Assembly (NCBI GenBank): GCA_030627475.1 | Contig: DAOURZ010000011.1 | Coordinates: forward strand, 1-13,001 | Direction of reading: 5' to 3' | Origin: Deltaproteobacteria bacterium | Lineage (GTDB): Bacteria > Desulfobacterota > Desulfobacteria > Desulfobacterales > ETH-SRB1 | Length of the DNA: 13,001 nt | In this document: one piece after another, positions 1 through 7,085 of the stretch | How the letters are laid out: each line of letters begins with the position of its first letter | Numbering within the stretch: the stretch's first letter is position 1 | Translations under genes and position numbers: made by a program | The notes under the pieces: model-generated | The model's database searches: none | Told to the model about the DNA's origin: nothing | What the model saw: the letters and a program-made list of their open reading frames with translations, nothing else

Positions 1-67
1 TAATAGCCCTATTTGCTGTCAAATTCCATTTCCAAACCATAAGTATCTGAAAAAGACAAAAAAACCG

Positions 68-86
68 GATCTTTCTTTAAAAGATC
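68..86. other. Small hairpin upstream of the retron element
   Basis: A 7-bp inverted repeat, GATCTTT at 68-74 and AAAGATC at 80-86, encloses a 5-nt loop. It is followed by TTACGTTTT. It may be a weak terminator of a gene left of the window or part of the leader of the retron transcript. No coding region was recognised in 1-94 and no convincing promoter was found there. Confidence 0.3.
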
Positions 87-94
87 TTACGTTT

Positions 95-220
95 TGATAC
101 CGGGGCCACAGATTTTAGAGTAGTAGTATAGCGTTACGCTATGCAAGCACGTTGCCTTGCTTCGCACTGTCGCAACTATCCTGCGACGGTTGTATCAGGT
201 AAAATAAGACCCCGGTATCA
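95..220 (+). ncRNA. Candidate retron msr-msd ncRNA with a1/a2 repeats
   Basis: TGATACCGGGG at 95-105 is exactly complementary to CCCCGGTATCA at 210-220, which matches the a1/a2 repeats that close retron ncRNAs. Between them are three hairpins: ATAGCG/CGCTAT (128-133 with 137-142, loop TTA), GCAAG/CTTGC (143-147 with 156-160) and ACTGTCGCA/TGCGACGGT (166-174 with 182-190, one G-U pair, 7-nt loop). The last is a candidate msd stem. The element ends 8 T's before the reverse transcriptase ATG, the usual place for a retron ncRNA. In known retrons the RT copies the msd part and joins the DNA 2'-5' to a branching G just after a1; G111 or G105 are possible, but this cannot be settled by eye. At about 126 nt it is compact. 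Main doubt: the fold was made by eye without covariation. Confidence 0.62.
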
Positions 221-228
221 TTTTTTTT

Positions 229-1449
229 ATGGAACAAAAAATGGATCACGGATACCTGTGCAATAATAAAGAAAAGTTTATCAAGAATCTCAGGCTTACT
301 AATCAAAGAGCTGAGGTTGAACCGGAACTTGTTGATCTGATTGAGGCCTATGCCAGACTGAGGTTAAATCAGGGCAAAGAGATTCGTTATTACGGTAACA
401 GGATAAGTAGCAAAAACAAAGAACTACAGGAGTTCCTCAATAAAAACAGACATCTTGATCACAGGATTCTGAACTTCCTGGCCTCCTATTTTTTGGAAAT
501 GCAAAAGAGGAGATTCAGGTGTGTATTTACTTCATCCCACCTTGCCCACTTTCTTAAGATATCCAATAGAAGATTGAACTGGCTGACTAACGACAGGATA
601 AAACATTATACCTGTTTTGATATAAAAAAAAGAGATGGGAACAAAAGAGAAATCTTTGCACCAAGGTCTTATCTAAAAGGAGTCCAAAGAAAAATATTGG
701 ACGATCTTTTACAAAGGGTGGGATTAAATTCCCACGCTGAAGGATTTCGAAAGAGAAGATCCATTCTCACCAATGCCGAAAGACATATAGGGAAAAAAGT
801 CGTTATAAAAATGGATATAAAAGATTTCTTCCCCAGTATAACATTTAAAAGAATACTGGGGATGTTTATCTCATTGGGTTATCCTCGCCAGGTATCCTTG
901 CTGCTGACAAGATTAGTTACTCATGATGGAAGATTGCCAATAGGCGCTCCGACAAGCCCTGCCATAGCCAATATAGTAAGTACAAAATTGGACAAGAGGT
1001 TTTCCGGGCTGGGAGATAAAATGGGCTTTGATTACTCCCGCTATGCAGATGATATGACTATTTCGAGTAATAATAGAGATATAACTAAAATAATACCTTT
1101 TTTAAAGGAGATAATAATAGAAGAGGGATTTGAAATAAATGAAACAAAAATGAGGATATTGAGAAACGCGGGAAGACAAAAAATAACCGGTATTGTGGTA
1201 AACGAAAAGCCTAATATTGATAAAAAAGAAATAAAAAAACTAAGGGCGGTAATCTATAACTGTCACCATAAAGATATTAAGCATGAGGTGAAAAAATGGG
1301 CCAAAAAGGAAAAAAGCCTGAACAATCCCTCCGATTACACCCTAAACGAGTTCAAGTCCTCATTATTGGGGAAGATAAATTTTGTAAAAATGGTGAATCC
1401 CAAGGCAGGCAACAGGCTTCTTGAACAACTTGGACAATTAAGCATATAA
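229..1449 (+). CDS. Retron-type reverse transcriptase
   Basis: An RNA-directed DNA polymerase of the retron family, expected to make msDNA from the adjacent ncRNA. Visible motifs, numbered from the ATG at 229: APRSYLKGVQRKIL (144-157), the retron region-X signature NAERH (182-186, consensus NAxxH), KMDIKDFFPSI with the catalytic Asp (195-204), IGAPTSP (238-244), RYADD catalytic pair (271-275) and KITGIVVN (318-325), which matches the retron region-Y VTG motif. The polymerase region starts near residue 100. The first ~95 residues are an N-terminal extension I do not recognise. No maturase or HNH domain is seen, arguing against a group II intron, and the SP of GAPTSP argues against a diversity-generating RT. 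The ATG at 229 follows eight T's and lacks a ribosome site; ATG 241, with GGA at 231-233, is a plausible alternative. The nucleosidase gene starts 3 nt downstream. Confidence 0.9.
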   Translation: MEQKMDHGYLCNNKEKFIKNLRLTNQRAEVEPELVDLIEAYARLRLNQGKEIRYYGNRISSKNKELQEFLNKNRHLDHRILNFLASYFLEMQKRRFRCVFTSSHLAHFLKISNRRLNWLTNDRIKHYTCFDIKKRDGNKREIFAPRSYLKGVQRKILDDLLQRVGLNSHAEGFRKRRSILTNAERHIGKKVVIKMDIKDFFPSITFKRILGMFISLGYPRQVSLLLTRLVTHDGRLPIGAPTSPAIANIVSTKLDKRFSGLGDKMGFDYSRYADDMTISSNNRDITKIIPFLKEIIIEEGFEINETKMRILRNAGRQKITGIVVNEKPNIDKKEIKKLRAVIYNCHHKDIKHEVKKWAKKEKSLNNPSDYTLNEFKSSLLGKINFVKMVNPKAGNRLLEQLGQLSI

Positions 1450-1452
1450 GCG

Positions 1453-2247
1453 ATGAGATATTTCATAATAGGGTATATAACACCAATCCTGGTATTAATC
1501 TCAATAAACATCAGCGTAGCTGACATCGGAATAATAGTTGCCTTTAATTCAAATCTGGAACAGATAAAAAAAAGCCTGAAGATAAAAAAGATTTCAAAAA
1601 AGGCCGGAAGGGAATTCTATTCAGGCAAGATAAATAATATAGATGTTGTTCTGGTAAGATCTCCCATGGGCAAGGTGAATAATGCCATAACCGCTCAGGC
1701 CCTGTTATCTCATTATCCTGTAACATCCGTCATTTCCATAGCTCCGGCAGGCTCAATAAACAAAAGCCTGAACATTGGGGATATCATCATTGCAACTGAA
1801 GTCTTTCAGCATGATTTTGGCACCATCAAGCCCTATGGTTTTATCTGGAGCAAAGTCCCCGATGGCACTAACAGGGATGAACCTGGCTATAATATGGCGG
1901 ATAAACGGCTCAGGAAATTGGCCATCCTTTATGCCAATAATAAGAAAACCAAAAATAGAATCATAGAAGGTATAATAGTTACCGGAGATCAGTTTATATC
2001 TGCTCAGAATAAAAAGGAGTGGCTCTTTAAGAAATTCAAAGCCATGGCCGTTGATATGGGAGCCGGTGCAATTGCTCAGGTTTGTTATGCAAACCGGGTC
2101 TCATTTTGTATCTTAAGAATAATTACAGATAAAGCCAAAATAGGCGCCCGCATCAATTTTGAGAAATCTGTTCCGGGGTATCAATCAGATATAGATATTT
2201 TGAAGTTCGTAAAAAGTATCATTCAAAGATCACAAGACAAAAGATAG
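1453..2247 (+). CDS. Exported PNP/MTA-SAH nucleosidase-fold protein
   Basis: Member of the nucleoside phosphorylase superfamily (PNP_UDP_1), closest in layout to 5'-methylthioadenosine/S-adenosylhomocysteine nucleosidase, which cleaves the N-glycosidic bond of adenine nucleosides. A hydrophobic N-terminus (residues 3-22, ending SVA-D) looks like a signal peptide, although this enzyme family is normally cytoplasmic. The core follows: IGIIVAF (25-31), RSPMGKVNNA (69-78), SIAPAGSIN (95-103), IVTGDQFIS (175-183), AVDMGAGAIAQVC (199-211) and RIITDKA (222-228). Against E. coli MTAN, the catalytic Asp197 is kept (D226), but Glu174, which holds the ribose hydroxyls, is Gly203, and Glu12 aligns with Asn34. 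Activity may be lost or altered. The start lies 3 nt after the RT stop, suggesting translational coupling. Nucleosidase-type proteins are known effectors of some defence systems, including ATP-cleaving PNP proteins and ribosyltransferase effectors of certain retrons; an effector role here is inference. Confidence 0.8.
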   Translation: MRYFIIGYITPILVLISINISVADIGIIVAFNSNLEQIKKSLKIKKISKKAGREFYSGKINNIDVVLVRSPMGKVNNAITAQALLSHYPVTSVISIAPAGSINKSLNIGDIIIATEVFQHDFGTIKPYGFIWSKVPDGTNRDEPGYNMADKRLRKLAILYANNKKTKNRIIEGIIVTGDQFISAQNKKEWLFKKFKAMAVDMGAGAIAQVCYANRVSFCILRIITDKAKIGARINFEKSVPGYQSDIDILKFVKSIIQRSQDKR

Positions 2248-2269
2248 CCTGTGGTTAGAAGATATTATT

Positions 2270-3970
2270 ATGTACAATATTAATAAAATATCGTTTTTTA
2301 TACTGGCCTTTCTCTTACTGTTTGCCGGCAATACACTTGCCTTGGGCAAATACTACCTTCTCGGCAAGGGAAACATCGCAAGAGATGAAGGCAGAATTGA
2401 AGAGGCCATAAAATATTACCGGGAATATATTGAATCCCACCCAACCACGCGGGATGTACACTCCGCTCAATACCATAAAAGAATACAATATTACATAAGA
2501 AATCTGGTCATAGTCTATTCAAACTTACTTGACTTATACAGGGAAAACAGGGAAAGCGAGGCAGTCGATAAATGGATCAATAAATTAAAGGGGGCCTATT
2601 TAAGCAGTAGTTTTGGATCAAAAAATATGTATAGCCTTGCCTTAATTTATCTTGACAATAGCTATTTAGAAGATGGCACAGACATTTTCAGGCGAATAAT
2701 CAAGGAACAAAAAGAATATTATGCCCCTTTTAACAATAAGGTTACTCTAAGAGCCTTTTCAAAACTTCTTAAGATATACCAATCTCAGGGAGAAGATGAA
2801 AGACTGGCTTCACTGCTTGAATCCCTGAAATCGAACTATCCAACCCCTGATTTTGATCTGAAGGATAGATACAAGCTTGCCACGTTATATCTGAGACACG
2901 GGTTAGAAGCAGATGGAAAGAAATTACTAAAAGAAATAATTGATGATGAAGAATACGATCCTGATTCTTCCAGCATTAATACCCTGATAAAAACATCCTT
3001 AAAATTATTAAGCATTTACCACAAGAAAAAAGATAAAGACTCCATTAAAACATTATTTGAACAGATATCTCAGAAATACCCTGCAGAAAATCTCTCCCCC
3101 AACAACATATATAAAATTGCCGTGAGCTATCTGAAATGTGGGAAAAAGCAAGAAGGCTCAAGTCTTCTTGTAGAAATAGCCGATCAGTACTCATATACAA
3201 CCTTTGGCCGAAAGGCTTTGTTTCTGTTAGGCAGACTATCCCAGAGCAATGAGGATTGGGATTCTGCGATAAAGTATTATGCTGAATATATTAACAGATA
3301 TCCGGCCCCACCCTTTTTTGCCCTTAAGGCATATTCCAGATTGATAGATTCTTACTGGTCAAGAGATGCAGATCCGGAGTTGGTTCAGAATGAGATGAAA
3401 AAGCTTTCAGACATAGTCAATGATATATCAGATTTCGAGACCTCGCTGAATCTGGCCAGAGATTTGAAATGGAAAGGCATGGATCAACTCTCATCAGCTA
3501 CCTTTAGCCTTGGGCTATCTTCTGCCAGGGAATTTATTTCAGAAAATGAAGATACATACATGGCATTAAGAGCGCAATGGATCATAGAAAAATATGCCTA
3601 TGCCTTAGAACGATATGATTTAGTTCAGGAAAGCGCCAATAGTGTCCTAACGATTGCCGACAAATTAAAAAACATTTCTTTAAAACCGGCAAAAAAAGAA
3701 AAGATAAAATATATAAAATCCCAGACCTATCTCTGGCTTGCAAAGGTTTACGGTAATAAGAAAGATTATCCGAAGGCTAAAAAATTTCTGAAAATGTTTA
3801 TTAAAGCCCATCCCAACCATAAAGAAATCAATTATGTCAGATATGAGTTAGGCAAGGTTTATGAGGATGCAAACCAGGCAGATGAAGCAATAAATATGTA
3901 TAAAATGGTTGAAGATAGTATGTGGAAAAAGAAGGCACGCAAAAGACTGTTAAAGATTCAAAACAGATGA
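2270..3970 (+). CDS. Exported tetratricopeptide-repeat protein
   Basis: A 566-residue protein with a Sec-type signal peptide: Lys near the start, hydrophobic run at about 8-24 and likely cleavage after LALG or nearby. The rest is almost entirely helical repeats of TPR type. Clear ones are at about 34-57 (GRIEEAIKYYREYIESHP), in the middle (DWDSAIKYYAEYINRYPAPP) and at the C-terminus (KKDYPKAKKFLKMFIKAHPNH, then ADEAINMYKMVEDS). Such proteins act as periplasmic or outer-membrane scaffolds, comparable in layout to YbgF or BamD, but no specific family was recognised. No lipobox Cys follows the signal, so it is probably soluble or exported. It lies 22 nt after the nucleosidase gene and overlaps the next gene by 4 nt (ATGA), which supports one operon. 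The partner is unknown. Confidence 0.8.
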   Translation: MYNINKISFFILAFLLLFAGNTLALGKYYLLGKGNIARDEGRIEEAIKYYREYIESHPTTRDVHSAQYHKRIQYYIRNLVIVYSNLLDLYRENRESEAVDKWINKLKGAYLSSSFGSKNMYSLALIYLDNSYLEDGTDIFRRIIKEQKEYYAPFNNKVTLRAFSKLLKIYQSQGEDERLASLLESLKSNYPTPDFDLKDRYKLATLYLRHGLEADGKKLLKEIIDDEEYDPDSSSINTLIKTSLKLLSIYHKKKDKDSIKTLFEQISQKYPAENLSPNNIYKIAVSYLKCGKKQEGSSLLVEIADQYSYTTFGRKALFLLGRLSQSNEDWDSAIKYYAEYINRYPAPPFFALKAYSRLIDSYWSRDADPELVQNEMKKLSDIVNDISDFETSLNLARDLKWKGMDQLSSATFSLGLSSAREFISENEDTYMALRAQWIIEKYAYALERYDLVQESANSVLTIADKLKNISLKPAKKEKIKYIKSQTYLWLAKVYGNKKDYPKAKKFLKMFIKAHPNHKEINYVRYELGKVYEDANQADEAINMYKMVEDSMWKKKARKRLLKIQNR

Positions 3971-5004
3971 ACAGGTTAAGAACAAAAATACTATTGTTTT
4001 CATTGATAATACTGGTTTTTCATCCAGTTTTTACATATGCATGGGAATGTGAGGTAACACTTGATGGGCCAAATGTAATAAAAGAAGGCCAGACAATTAC
4101 CTTAAGCGCTTCAGGTGCTCCTGCCGGTGGTTCCTATTCCTGGTCCAATACGCCCAACCTTGTGCCAAATGGTTCAACAGCACAACTAACAGGTTATAAG
4201 CCTTTATCTTCAGAATATATTTATGTTACAATGACATATACAAGCCCTAAAGGTAAAAAATGTCATGCAAGGAAAGCTATATGGGTCTGTATATGTTATG
4301 TAAAGATAAACGGCCCCGAGGAGATTAAGGTAGGCGATCCGCCTATTACCTTAACTGCAGAAGGAGATCCATCCGGAGGAACTTATGAATGGTCTGCTAC
4401 GCCAGGACTGGTTCCTGATGGTTCAATTGCCCAATTCACAGGGCAGGAGCCAGGTGATGTAACCATTGAGGTTACCTATACAACCCCTGATGGAAAGGTA
4501 TGCACTAATACACATACTGTTACAGTATTAAAAGAGTGTTCAGTTGCCATATCAGGACCATCAGTGATCGGTGTAGAAAATCATATTACTCTCACTGTAT
4601 CCGGCAGCCCGGAAGGTGGGACATATTTCTGGAAAAAAATTCCAGGCCTTCGCCCAGGCACCACTTCAGCTAGTTTCACAGGGCAGGAACCAGGGGATGT
4701 AGCTATTGATGTTGTTTACAAGCCCCCTGAGGGTGGTGAACCATGTTCCGCTACACATAATGTAACCGTCTTTGGTTTAGAATCAATTGCCGGACCATCT
4801 TGTGTTAATTCCGGAACAACATTAACCGGGGGGGATTTCAGCATTATTACCAACCCATCCGGATTTGAGGATCTTGTGATAGTCAAACCACTATCATTTA
4901 GCACATTATCTCAATCTGCCGAAGTGACAGTAACAGCCTATAGTGGTACAGGAGCAGGGCGGATGAGGCAACAACGACGATTACAGTTGTTAACAGCGAT
5001 ATAA
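3967..5004 (+). CDS. Exported Ig/PKD-like repeat protein, N-terminal part
   Basis: The start at 3967 is chosen because it opens a signal peptide (MNRLRTKILLFSLIILVF, likely cleavage after TYA) and overlaps the TPR gene stop as ATGA. An upstream in-frame ATG at 3922 would lie deep inside that gene. After the signal come three repeats of about 80 residues, each built as Cys-x-V-x-I-x-GP, GG-x-Y-x-W, a FTG-x-EPGDV turn, YT-x-P-x-GK-x-C and a closing VTV. This is an Ig/PKD-like beta-sandwich with a conserved Cys pair. Repeats 2 and 3 are the most alike. From about 4957 the frame changes: the last ~15 residues before the stop at 5004 are basic and unlike the rest, whereas the natural continuation lies in another frame. 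A surface or periplasmic binding role is likely; no specific function was recognised. Confidence 0.75.
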   Translation: MNRLRTKILLFSLIILVFHPVFTYAWECEVTLDGPNVIKEGQTITLSASGAPAGGSYSWSNTPNLVPNGSTAQLTGYKPLSSEYIYVTMTYTSPKGKKCHARKAIWVCICYVKINGPEEIKVGDPPITLTAEGDPSGGTYEWSATPGLVPDGSIAQFTGQEPGDVTIEVTYTTPDGKVCTNTHTVTVLKECSVAISGPSVIGVENHITLTVSGSPEGGTYFWKKIPGLRPGTTSASFTGQEPGDVAIDVVYKPPEGGEPCSATHNVTVFGLESIAGPSCVNSGTTLTGGDFSIITNPSGFEDLVIVKPLSFSTLSQSAEVTVTAYSGTGAGRMRQQRRLQLLTAI

Positions 5005-5627
5005 AGAGTGGTAAGTCTATTTCTTTTGAGATTCCTAATTACGTAAAAAAACCACTGAAAGTAATAGGGCTTGCAGACAAAATAGATATTGCTGCAAAAG
5101 ACGATTTTAAGGATTTTAAAGAGTGTTGTGTATTTGGCATGGCACAATCAAAAGATGGGAGTTTTAGTGTCAGCTTGTCTGTTGATGCCGGTCCATTCAC
5201 TATCGTAGGGGTTCCAATACCACCCAAGTTCAAGAAATGGGTTGTAGCAGATTTATTAAATGTTACTCTTTCCGGAGTTGGAAGTGTTGGGTTGACTGGA
5301 AGTTACAAGGCTTGTGAGGACAACACAACATGGCGTGGAGGAGGAGATCTCATTGCTGAACTAAAGTTGGGGGGCTTGGTTAATGCAGAAGTTCCCAAGG
5401 TCATTATTCTCAAAGGAAAGATAGCAGGTTCGACTATCGTAACTGAAAAGCTCAGAACAGAATTAACAAACTTGAAGATTACAACTAATTGGGGCGGGCT
5501 AACGGCAAGCGGGAATGTGACACTCCTAATAAGAAAAAGGAAAATTCTAAATTTTGAAGTAAGCAGAACCTGTTTTGAGAAAGATAATCTTTCAACAGTA
5601 ACGATTGCCCTTCCTTCTCTGGAATAA
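4959..5627 (+). pseudogene. C-terminal part of the Ig-like protein, out of frame
   Basis: Reading from 4959 gives ADEATTTITVVNSDIKSG, a smooth continuation of the beta-rich chain before the shift, running without a stop to 5627. Adding one G to the GGG at 4957-4959 would join both parts into a single protein of about 553 residues (3967-5627). The shift may be a homopolymer sequencing error, a real mutation or phase variation. If the break is real, ATG 5139 could start a separate 162-residue product, but it has neither a signal peptide nor a good ribosome site. The C-terminal region is rich in beta-type sequence (GVGSVGLTGSYKAC, LTASGNVTLLI) with Cys residues, and no known family was recognised. 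The next gene follows after about 27 nt. Confidence 0.7.
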
Positions 5628-5654
5628 GAAAGGTGTATGAGAGGAATACCTAAT

Positions 5655-6833
5655 ATGAATACAATACAAACAACAGGCATTAAATATACCATCACTTCCA
5701 TGTTGTGCTTAACTATTTTTTTTATAAATGGGATTAGCTATGCTGAGGAAAAGAAGTACCCCATGAAAGTGACGATTATAACCAGAGACCAAGCAAAATA
5801 TGACACTCCTGAAAATACCCTTTTCGCTATACGTTCTGCTTTGGTAAATGAAGACCTCGAATGGTCAGATGAAACATTAACTCAAGAATCACTAGAAGAA
5901 CAAAGGAGACTTCTTGAAAAGGCCGGCATTGATCCCAACGTTGACTTTAATTTGGAAAAAGATGTAAAGGATACTTTCATAATTGACAAGATAGAATACA
6001 AGGATGCTGTTGTGTTAATAGTTGAGGATCAAGATAAAGACGGTAGTATTATTAGGATGCCCTTTACATTTGTGAAGGAAAATGGAAAGTGGAAAATGAC
6101 CAATAAATTTGCAGGTGACGAAGAACTGCACGAGCATCTGGATTATATCAAGCCCGAAGAAATCATATCCTCTACCATAAAAATCCACCCGGACAGATGG
6201 AACCTCAACTGGTACAACTGGATAAAAGAACATATGGAGGGAAAAGAGTGGATTGAGCACTTTGCCGAAAAAGTCACTATCCTCTGCATGATAGCCGACT
6301 TTAAAGACAATCAAGGGAAACCCTATAGTATAAAAGAAATAGTTCCTGAGACAATCTTATTAAATTATCTGCTACATCCCCAGCCCTGGAGGTTTAATAG
6401 CGAGGAAAAGACAACTTTAATCGTAAAATCAAAAGAAAATCAATACCTCAAAGAAAGGGAAGGCTTTAAAGAGTGGCATAACGAAAGCAAGTTATTAAAG
6501 AAATACAAAAGCCCTGTGATGCTGGTTAAATTCAACAAATTTAAGGCCATGAAAACCCTTCCCGAGATGATCCCCGGAAAGGAACATGAGGCAACCCTTT
6601 CAGGTGAGCTAAAAAACGGAAAACGATTCAAGGGAACAACAAAAATCATAATAACCGGGTGGAATGTGAAACATAGCTGGAAATGGAATCACCCTGATTG
6701 GCTGAACTCAGAAAAAGATATAGATAACTGGTGGAATAAAGAAAATGACTTTGAGGATTGGTGGAAAAAAACAATAAAAACGCACAAGCGACAAAACAAC
6801 AGAAAAGAAAAAGGTTGTAGCCGCACGAAATAA
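5655..6833 (+). CDS. Exported protein with NTF2-like region and Trp-rich tail
   Basis: No named family was recognised. The start at 5655 is preferred over ATG 5637 because GAGAGGA lies 9 nt upstream and it opens directly into a signal peptide (hydrophobic 11-28, likely cleavage SYA-EE). Residues ~50-160 (DTPENTLFAIRSALVNEDLEW, later MPFTFVKENGKWKMTNKF) resemble the layout of small NTF2/SnoaL- or DUF4878-like domains of exported proteins: a helix after PENT, then strands ending in GKWK. The middle is mixed alpha/beta. The C-terminal 55 residues carry nine Trp, with WKWNHPDW, NWW and DWW, followed by a basic tail (KTHKRQNNRKEK). It is the last gene of the RT-nucleosidase-TPR-Ig series, about 27 nt after the previous frame. 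The export signal and context suggest a partner of the TPR and Ig-like proteins; this is inference. Confidence 0.7.
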   Translation: MNTIQTTGIKYTITSMLCLTIFFINGISYAEEKKYPMKVTIITRDQAKYDTPENTLFAIRSALVNEDLEWSDETLTQESLEEQRRLLEKAGIDPNVDFNLEKDVKDTFIIDKIEYKDAVVLIVEDQDKDGSIIRMPFTFVKENGKWKMTNKFAGDEELHEHLDYIKPEEIISSTIKIHPDRWNLNWYNWIKEHMEGKEWIEHFAEKVTILCMIADFKDNQGKPYSIKEIVPETILLNYLLHPQPWRFNSEEKTTLIVKSKENQYLKEREGFKEWHNESKLLKKYKSPVMLVKFNKFKAMKTLPEMIPGKEHEATLSGELKNGKRFKGTTKIIITGWNVKHSWKWNHPDWLNSEKDIDNWWNKENDFEDWWKKTIKTHKRQNNRKEKGCSRTK

Positions 6834-6929
6834 GTTCGCATACATTCTTAATGTAGTGCCATGCAGTAATGTCCGGTTAGGTTTTTGGGCTACCAACTTA
6901 AAGCGGGACAGTTTCTGCTATGTCGGCTC

Positions 6930-6964
6930 TGAAGAATTTCTTCATTCAAAATTAATTTTTTTTT
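6930..6964 (+). terminator. Weak candidate terminator after the retron operon
   Basis: TGAAG at 6930-6934 pairs with CTTCA at 6940-6944 around a 5-nt loop, and a T-run at 6956-6964 follows after a gap. The stem is short and AT-rich, so this is only a possible stop for the upstream operon. The 252-nt gap 6834-7085 shows no gene. Confidence 0.22.
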
Positions 6965-7048
6965 ATCTAATGAGTTTAGGGTTCGCACAAAAATGGGATT
7001 AATATTTCAAACCGTTTAGTTTTAGTTTACATCACCCCAGTTTTCTCC

Positions 7049-7077
7049 TTGATAAAATTACTTTTTTTAAATAAAAT
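7049..7077 (+). promoter_or_regulatory. Sigma-70-type promoter for the methyltransferase operon
   Basis: TTGATA at 7049-7054 and TAAAAT at 7072-7077 are each one mismatch from the -35 and -10 consensus, separated by exactly 17 nt. Transcription would start near 7084, only about 2 nt before the ATG at 7086. The methyltransferase has no Shine-Dalgarno site, so a leaderless or near-leaderless mRNA is likely. Confidence 0.5.
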
Positions 7078-7085
7078 ATTTAATT

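Noticed and set aside
13..46. Sigma-70 promoter TTGCTG ... TAAGTA before the retron
   Set aside because: The spacer is about 21 nt and both hexamers are poor.
95..228. Simple intrinsic terminator formed by the 95-105/210-220 repeat and the T-run
   Set aside because: The arms are over 100 nt apart with structured sequence between, and they abut an RT gene, so the retron a1/a2 reading fits better.
229..1449. Diversity-generating retroelement or group II intron RT
   Set aside because: The RT has NAxxH, GAPTSP and ITG motifs of retrons. It has no SQ-type motif 4, no template/variable repeat pair noticed, and no maturase or HNH domain.
5303..5701. Minus-strand open frame opposite the Ig-like C-terminal part
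   Set aside because: The plus-strand frame is contiguous with the secreted repeat protein; the reverse frame shows no recognisable motif.
6834..6987. GTTCGCA direct repeat at 6834 and 6981 as a target-site duplication
   Set aside because: A 7-bp match in AT-rich spacer without a recognisable element between is weak, and the TGTCC/GGACA ends do not abut it.
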